Positions 17,385 to 20,589 of a stretch of DNA of 20,589 bases are shown piece after piece; position 1 is the stretch's first letter, and every line of letters begins with the position of its first letter. The notes beneath the pieces were generated by a model. It worked only from the letters and a program-made list of their open reading frames with translations, did no database searches and was not told the origin of the DNA. The DNA comes from a virus. Where the stretch lies: positions 1-20,589 of IMG/VR virus record IMGVR_UViG_3300030389_002992; one strand, given 5' to 3'. A program made the translations under genes and the position numbers.

Positions 17385-18424
17385 TTTTATCTTTATTACT
17401 ATCACTATTTACTACAGCAAGTGATCCTAGTGGTCCACCGTCTGATCCAGATGCGGTCGCTATGTGGATTGACGATCTTGGTCGATTAACTCCATTTGGT
17501 CGAACATTTGATGTCTATATTCAAACTGGATTTGACCCTGACTTTTCATATCCTAATGGTGAACCTCGCCGTCCCTACATGATTGGAAGCACTCGCGGTA
17601 GTGAATCTCCATCTCGTTCATTTGGATGGGCTATTGAAGGACCAATGTTTAAAAACAGCCGACCAGACCACCTTTATCCGTGGCTGGACAACTGCCAAGA
17701 ATGCATTGACTACTGGACAATCGACACAGGCATTGAGTGTCCTGCACCCGGTGCATACTGGGACTGCATCCAAGCAAACCCATATCAGCGTCATATGTAT
17801 CTCGGTGCAAAGTTCACGCCGATTAACTGGATCTTTGAAGGACCAGAAGGCTGTTGTCCAAGGTACGGCGACTTGGTAGATCTTGAGTATGCTTGGTGTG
17901 ACTCATGGATCTTGCATGGACCGCTTGGTAAAAAGTACGGCATCTCAAATGCACAATACAAGTATCCGCAGGTGCAACAGCAGCACAAGGATCTAATGGA
18001 CACTCCAGTTTTGAAGTTCTGGCTACCAAAAGAAGACATTGTAGGTGAACGATGCTGCTCCGCTCCTTCGCAGAATGACTATGGCGATCTCATTCGATGG
18101 AACGCTGACGTTGATTGGGAGAGTGAAAAGTATCCGGGTTCGTTTCATATCGCCCGGTTCACTGGTCCCAATTACTTCTCGTCTGGTGGCGTTGTTCGCT
18201 TTGCTTGTGGCAACGATCATCCCTGCGAACCGTCGCCGTACTCAATTAACTATTACCCAGATAACTCCTGCCCATCAGACTTAAACGAAGATGGCATTGT
18301 TGGTTTTCAAGACTTACTACAAGTGCTTGGAGATGTAGGTGGACAGAAATATCATTATCAAACAAATAATGGATTTAATGCTATTATTAAAGTTTTATCA
18401 GAATGGGGAAATTGTAATGGCTAA
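17381..18424 (+). CDS. Cys-rich, probably exported protein with C-terminal dockerin-like Ca-binding motif
   Basis: 347 residues, starting at ATG 17381 with GGAGG 7 nt upstream and ATGA overlap with the previous gene. The first 13 residues (MILSLLLSLFTTA) look like a minimal signal peptide without the usual basic residues. The body has 13 cysteines in all, including two CC pairs (EGCCPRYGD, GERCCSAPS), and three W-x-x-x-G-P motifs (WAIEGPMF, WIFEGPEG, WILHGPLG); no known fold recognised. Near the C-terminus CPSDLNEDGIVGFQDLLQVL has an F-hand calcium loop (D-x-N-x-D-G...D) typical of type I dockerins, followed by a degenerate second helix (FNAIIKVLSEWGNC). Hand counts give 48-50% GC in the body against about 33% in the lysozyme gene, falling to about 25-37% over the last 120 bp. 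That suggests a transferred body. Likely acts outside the cytoplasm or on the virion surface. Confidence 0.85.
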   Translation: MILSLLLSLFTTASDPSGPPSDPDAVAMWIDDLGRLTPFGRTFDVYIQTGFDPDFSYPNGEPRRPYMIGSTRGSESPSRSFGWAIEGPMFKNSRPDHLYPWLDNCQECIDYWTIDTGIECPAPGAYWDCIQANPYQRHMYLGAKFTPINWIFEGPEGCCPRYGDLVDLEYAWCDSWILHGPLGKKYGISNAQYKYPQVQQQHKDLMDTPVLKFWLPKEDIVGERCCSAPSQNDYGDLIRWNADVDWESEKYPGSFHIARFTGPNYFSSGGVVRFACGNDHPCEPSPYSINYYPDNSCPSDLNEDGIVGFQDLLQVLGDVGGQKYHYQTNNGFNAIIKVLSEWGNCNG

Positions 18425-18569
18425 GTATACCTATAGATGTGCTTGTGGTACGACAACTACCACAACAGAAAAAGACGCAATTAAACAAGTGTCTCAAAAA
18501 GCAGGGGTTGTTCCTAACTACAATCCATTGGGGAGAAAGAATGGCAAAAAAGAAAAAGGCAAAGCGTGA
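18417..18569 (+). CDS. Basic small protein with N-terminal CxC motif
   Basis: Fifty residues, starting at ATG 18417 with GGGGAA 6 nt upstream, inside the end of the dockerin-like gene. The sequence starts AKYTYRCACGTTTTTTEKDA and ends in a Lys-rich tail (GRKNGKKEKGKA). There is a CAC pair but no second zinc pair, so a complete zinc site would need dimerisation or another protein. The frame is open further upstream, but that part overlaps the previous gene and has no ribosome site. It overlaps the next small gene by 29 bp. Family unknown. Confidence 0.68.
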   Translation: MAKYTYRCACGTTTTTTEKDAIKQVSQKAGVVPNYNPLGRKNGKKEKGKA

Positions 18570-18696
18570 CGCTTGTTACCACAAGGTAAAGTCACGTTAC
18601 ACTAAATTTCCTAGCGCGTATGCTTCGGGTGCGTTAGTTAAATGTAGAAAAGTCGGAGCTAAAAATTGGGGTAATAAATCAAGGAGAAAAAAATAA
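18541..18696 (+). CDS. Small basic protein of a recurrent marine-virus type
   Basis: Fifty-one residues, starting at ATG 18541 with GGGGAG 5 nt upstream. It starts with Lys-rich AKKKKAKRDACYHKVKSRY and continues PSAYASGALVKCRKVGAKNW then GNKSRRKK. I recall near-identical blocks (CYxKVKxRY, PSAYASGALVxCRKxGAxNW) in predicted small proteins of marine phages and large marine viruses, alone or fused to other short blocks; this is memory, not a search result. Net charge is strongly positive and it has two cysteines. Function unknown; a nucleic-acid-binding or virion role is plausible from charge and position only. The stop overlaps the next start as TAATG. Confidence 0.85.
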   Translation: MAKKKKAKRDACYHKVKSRYTKFPSAYASGALVKCRKVGAKNWGNKSRRKK

Positions 18697-18830
18697 TGCC
18701 CGGACATACACCTAGAAAAAGATCAATGAAGAAGCCTGCACAGGCTAATGTTGGAACTCGTACTGGAGGATTCCCTCGTAAGTCTCCAGCCAAACGAACT
18801 ACTAAAATGAAAATGAAGAAGAAGTATTAA
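18696..18830 (+). CDS. Very small basic protein (44 aa)
   Basis: Translated by hand from ATG 18696 to TAA 18830: MPGHTPRKRSMKKPAQANVG, then TRTGGFPRKSPAKRTTKMKM and KKKY. AAGGAG at 18681-18686 lies about 9 nt upstream. It is Lys/Arg-rich with no Cys, no acidic residue and no hydrophobic segment, so it is probably disordered and polyanion binding. Its 3' end (KKKY, TAA, TACT) is shared with the next gene, suggesting duplication. Family unknown. Confidence 0.75.
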   Translation: MPGHTPRKRSMKKPAQANVGTRTGGFPRKSPAKRTTKMKMKKKY

Positions 18831-18834
18831 TACT
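18823..18834. repeat. 12-bp palindrome, copy 1
   Basis: AGTATTAATACT is a perfect palindrome spanning the stop codon of the 44-aa gene. An identical copy occurs at 18978-18989. Both are followed by AGGAG of the next gene. Confidence 0.9.
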
Positions 18835-18847
18835 AGGAGAAATAACA

Positions 18848-18985
18848 ATGCCTCATCAAGGTGGAAAACCACATAAAAAGAAAAAGCCAGCTGCAAAAAA
18901 GACAGGCTTAACTGCGGCTCAAAGCAAGCTTCCGCCTAAGTTGCAAAAAGCAATTATGGCTAAGAAGAAGAAAAAGAAGTATTAA
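18848..18985 (+). CDS. Very small basic protein (45 aa)
   Basis: Translated by hand from ATG 18848 to TAA 18985: MPHQGGKPHKKKKPAAKKTG, then LTAAQSKLPPKLQKAIMAKK and KKKKY. AGGAG at 18835-18839 lies 8 nt upstream. It shares the MP..H start, high Lys content and Lys-Tyr C-terminus with the preceding 44-aa protein and may be its paralogue. The middle (LTAAQSKLPPKLQKAIM) could form a short amphipathic helix. No cysteine. Family unknown; likely to bind nucleic acid or another polyanion, judging by charge only. Confidence 0.77.
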   Translation: MPHQGGKPHKKKKPAAKKTGLTAAQSKLPPKLQKAIMAKKKKKKY

Positions 18986-18989
18986 TACT
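18978..18989. repeat. 12-bp palindrome, copy 2
   Basis: The second copy of AGTATTAATACT, 155 bp from the first, spans the stop codon of the 45-aa gene and is followed by TAAGGAG of the next gene. Confidence 0.9.
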
Positions 18990-19002
18990 TAAGGAGTTAA
19001 TC

Positions 19003-19224
19003 ATGGCTAAAGAAGGTCTTAAGAAATGGTTCAGCCGAAACAAAGGTAAGGGTTGGATTGATTGTAAGACCGGGAAGCCGTGTGGTCGCAAGTCTGCTAA
19101 GGGTGGATCTAAGCGTCCATATCCGGCTTGTCGTCCTACAAAGGCTCAATGCAACTCTGCTAAAAATAAGAAAAAGGGTCCAGCTAGGATCTCTTGGAAA
19201 AAGGGGAAAAAACGTGGCAAGTAA
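19003..19224 (+). CDS. Cys-containing basic protein of a recurrent marine-virus type
   Basis: Seventy-three residues, starting at ATG 19003 with AAGGAG 6 nt upstream. The order of blocks is GLKKWFSRNKGKGWIDCKTG, KPCGRKSAKGGSKRPYPACR, PTKAQCNSAKNKKKGPARIS, then WKKGKKRGK. The four cysteines (DCKTGKPC and PACRPTKAQC) form two pairs spaced C-x5-C and C-x6-C, able to bind a metal or form disulfides. I recall similar 'GWxDCKTGKPCGRK...YPACRPT' proteins as conserved hypotheticals of marine phages and environmental viruses (from memory). Very basic. The stop overlaps the next gene, which begins at a GTG 10 bp before it. Function unknown. Confidence 0.88.
   Translation: MAKEGLKKWFSRNKGKGWIDCKTGKPCGRKSAKGGSKRPYPACRPTKAQCNSAKNKKKGPARISWKKGKKRGK
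19201..19206 (+). promoter_or_regulatory. Shine-Dalgarno supporting a GTG start
   Basis: AAGGGG lies 7 nt before GTG 19214. The alternative ATG at 19238 has no good site, so GTG is preferred. Confidence 0.6.
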
Positions 19225-19483
19225 GAAAAAAGGCGGCATGAAAGGCTGCACTATTAAAAACGGATGTAAGAGTAGATCTGGTGGTCTTACTGCTAAGGGC
19301 AGAGGAATGATTAACAGAAGAACGGGATCAAAACTCAAAGCCCCCCAACCGGGGGGTGGTCCCCGCAAAAGATCTTTTTGTGCTAGAAACAAAGGTCAGA
19401 TTAAAAAGTTTAATATTAATTGTAGAAAAACACCTAAGAAAAGAGCATGCTTAGCTCGTAAGAAATGGAAATGTTCTAACTAA
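19214..19483 (+). CDS. Basic Cys-rich protein resembling a GGLTAKGR...SFCAR module
   Basis: Eighty-nine residues from GTG 19214 (or 81 from ATG 19238). The sequence begins (M)ASKKKGGMKGCTIKNGCKS, then GGLTAKGRGMINRRTGSKLK, APQPGGGPRKRSFCARNKGQ, and a C-terminal stretch with NCRK, RACLAR and KWKC. The central pattern GGLxxKGRxxxN..TGSxLKAPQPxGGxRKxSFCAR strongly resembles a short module I know from many marine phage and large-virus hypotheticals (I believe DUF6321, unverified). Six cysteines, highly basic. A GC-rich hairpin lies within the Pro-Gln-Pro-Gly codons. Function unknown; the frame is open further upstream but overlaps the previous gene. Confidence 0.84.
   Translation: MASKKKGGMKGCTIKNGCKSRSGGLTAKGRGMINRRTGSKLKAPQPGGGPRKRSFCARNKGQIKKFNINCRKTPKKRACLARKKWKCSN
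19341..19356 (+). other. GC-rich hairpin inside a coding region
   Basis: CCCCCC / GGGGGG with an AACC loop is a perfect 6-bp stem in an AT-rich genome. It lies in the Ala-Pro-Gln-Pro-Gly-Gly codons of the 89-aa gene and is not followed by a T-run, so it is not a typical terminator. It could slow ribosomes or be a by-product of the conserved peptide. Confidence 0.6.
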
Positions 19484-19492
19484 GGGGGAACT

Positions 19493-19921
19493 ATGATTAA
19501 TCCAGACTGTCCACAATGTAGAGAAAGAATTCAAAAAGATGCTTGTAGTTGTGAAGATAGATATAACTCCTTACAATCTAAATATCAAAAGTTAGTAATT
19601 GTATTTGCAATTGTTTCTGGTATTGTTGGTAAAACAATTGTAGAAGAAGCTATGTCTCTTTTTGAAACAGCAACTCCTATTGTAGATACTATTAGCTCTA
19701 ATGAAGAATCAACTCCACAGATTGTATTTAATAATTCAAAACCTTATCACAATACTGATACAGTTTTATTTGCAAATGTCCCCCCTTTGCTTTCTAATTT
19801 AACATATGCAAATGAAGTACCTGACCTTTTTACTAAGGACTTTGATAGACAAATTTTTATCCCCGGAGTTACTCCTTTAGCTCCGCTGGTTTTATTTTTT
19901 TCTGAACAGGAGAAAACGTAA
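19493..19921 (+). CDS. Membrane protein with N-terminal zinc-ribbon-like cysteines
   Basis: 142 residues, with GGGGGA just upstream. Residues 6-20 hold CPQC and CSC (C6, C9, C18, C20), a compact potential zinc site. Residues 21-32 are charged and helical, and residues 34-50 (LVIVFAIVSGIVGKTIV) form one membrane helix. The remaining 90 residues are mixed, Asn/Thr/Pro-rich and end FIPGVTPLAPLVLFFSEQEKT, with a second weakly hydrophobic stretch. Likely topology is cytoplasmic zinc knuckle, helix, periplasmic tail. It could be a lysis or host-takeover protein, but nothing identifies it as holin or spanin. The stop overlaps the next start as TAATG. Confidence 0.78.
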   Translation: MINPDCPQCRERIQKDACSCEDRYNSLQSKYQKLVIVFAIVSGIVGKTIVEEAMSLFETATPIVDTISSNEESTPQIVFNNSKPYHNTDTVLFANVPPLLSNLTYANEVPDLFTKDFDRQIFIPGVTPLAPLVLFFSEQEKT

Positions 19922-20589
19922 TGGCTAAACGACAAACACGAGGTTTACTACCACAAGACGCTCAATCGCAAAGCAACCTTTTGCAATCTATTGCGTCACA
20001 AAATGTAACTCCAGTTAGCCCCGGTAATCAAGGCGGTTTTGATCGCGTAGGTGGAGCAAGCTTTGGTAGTTATGGTGGTATGGTAGGTAGACCTCAGTTA
20101 TACGGCGGAGCAGCAGATGCACTTGATGCAGCCAATGCCGTATCTGGTTTAGCCAGTAGTTTAATTCAATATAAAAACACAAAGAAAAGAATTAAAGCAA
20201 ATAACGATAATGATTCTCTCTTGGCTTTAGAACAAGAGTGGTTAGATGAACAAGAAAAATGGAAAGCAGCAAGAGAAAAAGATGCTGCAAGAATGAAGGA
20301 TGAAACTTTAGCTCTAGGATTAGAAGGCATTGATCAAAGAGATATTGTTGCTTCTTATCATGGTATAGAGCCAGAAGAGTTAAGTTATCTTTTGAGCACT
20401 AATAAAGAAGAATATATGAGACTGGTTGATCAGTTGCCTGTTCATTTTAGTTCATCTAAACAAAGAGATGCGTGGACTGCCATGTCTACAAAAACAAAAA
20501 ACAGGTTAAGAACTAAAGAAGCTAAACTAAGCCTTAGCAAATCATCTGCTCAAATGGGCGCACAATTAGATAAACATGAATCTTCTCTA
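19921..20589 (+). CDS. Probable internal virion protein, 3' end outside window
   Basis: At least 223 residues from ATG 19921 to the window edge, with no stop, and AGGAG about 8 nt upstream. The N-terminus is Gln/Ser/Gly-rich (AKRQTRGLLPQDAQSQSNLL), followed by a Gly-rich stretch (GASFGSYGGMVG), a helix (DALDAANAVSGLASSLIQYK) and a long highly charged helical region (LEQEWLDEQEKWKAAREKDA). The pattern resembles the N-terminal parts of large ejection proteins (T7 gp15/gp16 type), and the gp14-like and lysozyme genes are nearby. No transglycosylase motif is seen in the available part. The assignment is by composition and context. Confidence 0.6.
   Translation, partial: MAKRQTRGLLPQDAQSQSNLLQSIASQNVTPVSPGNQGGFDRVGGASFGSYGGMVGRPQLYGGAADALDAANAVSGLASSLIQYKNTKKRIKANNDNDSLLALEQEWLDEQEKWKAAREKDAARMKDETLALGLEGIDQRDIVASYHGIEPEELSYLLSTNKEEYMRLVDQLPVHFSSSKQRDAWTAMSTKTKNRLRTKEAKLSLSKSSAQMGAQLDKHESSL

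Noticed and set aside
17583-17879. 98-residue frame inside the dockerin-like gene
   Set aside because: It overlaps a gene with coherent Cys and Trp-Gly-Pro patterning and has no ribosome site. It is a by-product of higher GC.
18541-18570. Possible programmed frameshift joining the 50-aa and 51-aa genes at an A-rich stretch (GCAAAAAAGAAAAAGG)
   Set aside because: Joining the frames needs a +1 or -2 shift, not the usual -1 slip. The second gene has its own GGGGAG site and ATG, so independent starts are simpler.
1-20589. tRNA genes, CRISPR arrays, insertion sequences, integrase or attachment sites
   Set aside because: None seen. The only intergenic stretches above 60 bp are 1249-1425 and 2677-2744, and neither shows a cloverleaf, repeat array or inverted terminal repeats.

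Overview
The window is a structural, packaging and ejection module of a T7-like podovirus (Autographiviridae-type architecture). It is AT-rich (roughly 36% GC by eye), with every supported gene on the + strand, almost no non-coding DNA, and many start/stop overlaps (TAATG, ATGA). Family-level similarity to T7 proteins is recognisable for the scaffold, major capsid, tail tubular A and B, fibre N-terminus, small and large terminase and a gp14-like internal protein. The portal, polymerases and integrase are not in the window. The host cannot be read from the sequence. Several tiny basic proteins resemble short modules I associate with marine phages and large marine viruses, so a marine origin is likely but inferred.

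Layout: (1) 9-316, two tiny membrane proteins. (2) 316-2676, scaffold and major capsid, separated by a 177-bp gap that may hold a promoter. (3) 2696-2727, a strong intrinsic terminator directly after the capsid gene, as in T7. (4) 2745-6363, tail tubular proteins A and B. (5) 6373-13065, two adsorption proteins: a 1491-aa fibre with a T7 gp17-like N-terminus and a C-terminal region of repeats resembling an RCC1 beta-propeller, then a 735-aa beta-helix tailspike. (6) 13067-14989, terS and terL. (7) 14986-17384, a LysM plus GH24 lysozyme protein with a long unknown N-terminus and a gp14-like internal virion protein. (8) 17381-18424, a Cys-rich, probably exported protein ending in a dockerin-like calcium-binding motif, whose body is much more GC-rich than its neighbours. 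(9) 18417-19483, six very small, mostly Lys/Arg-rich proteins, several with Cys. (10) 19493-20589, a zinc-ribbon/membrane protein and the start of a probable internal virion protein that runs off the window.

The genes fit together as follows. Scaffold and capsid build the procapsid, terS and terL package DNA, the tubular proteins form the tail tube, the fibre and spike recognise or degrade host surface glycans, and the lysozyme, gp14-like and end-of-window proteins probably form the ejection apparatus. Relative to T7 the ejection genes lie after terL instead of between gene 12 and gene 17. The least explained parts are the dockerin-like protein, the basic micro-protein cluster and the RCC1-like fibre domain.
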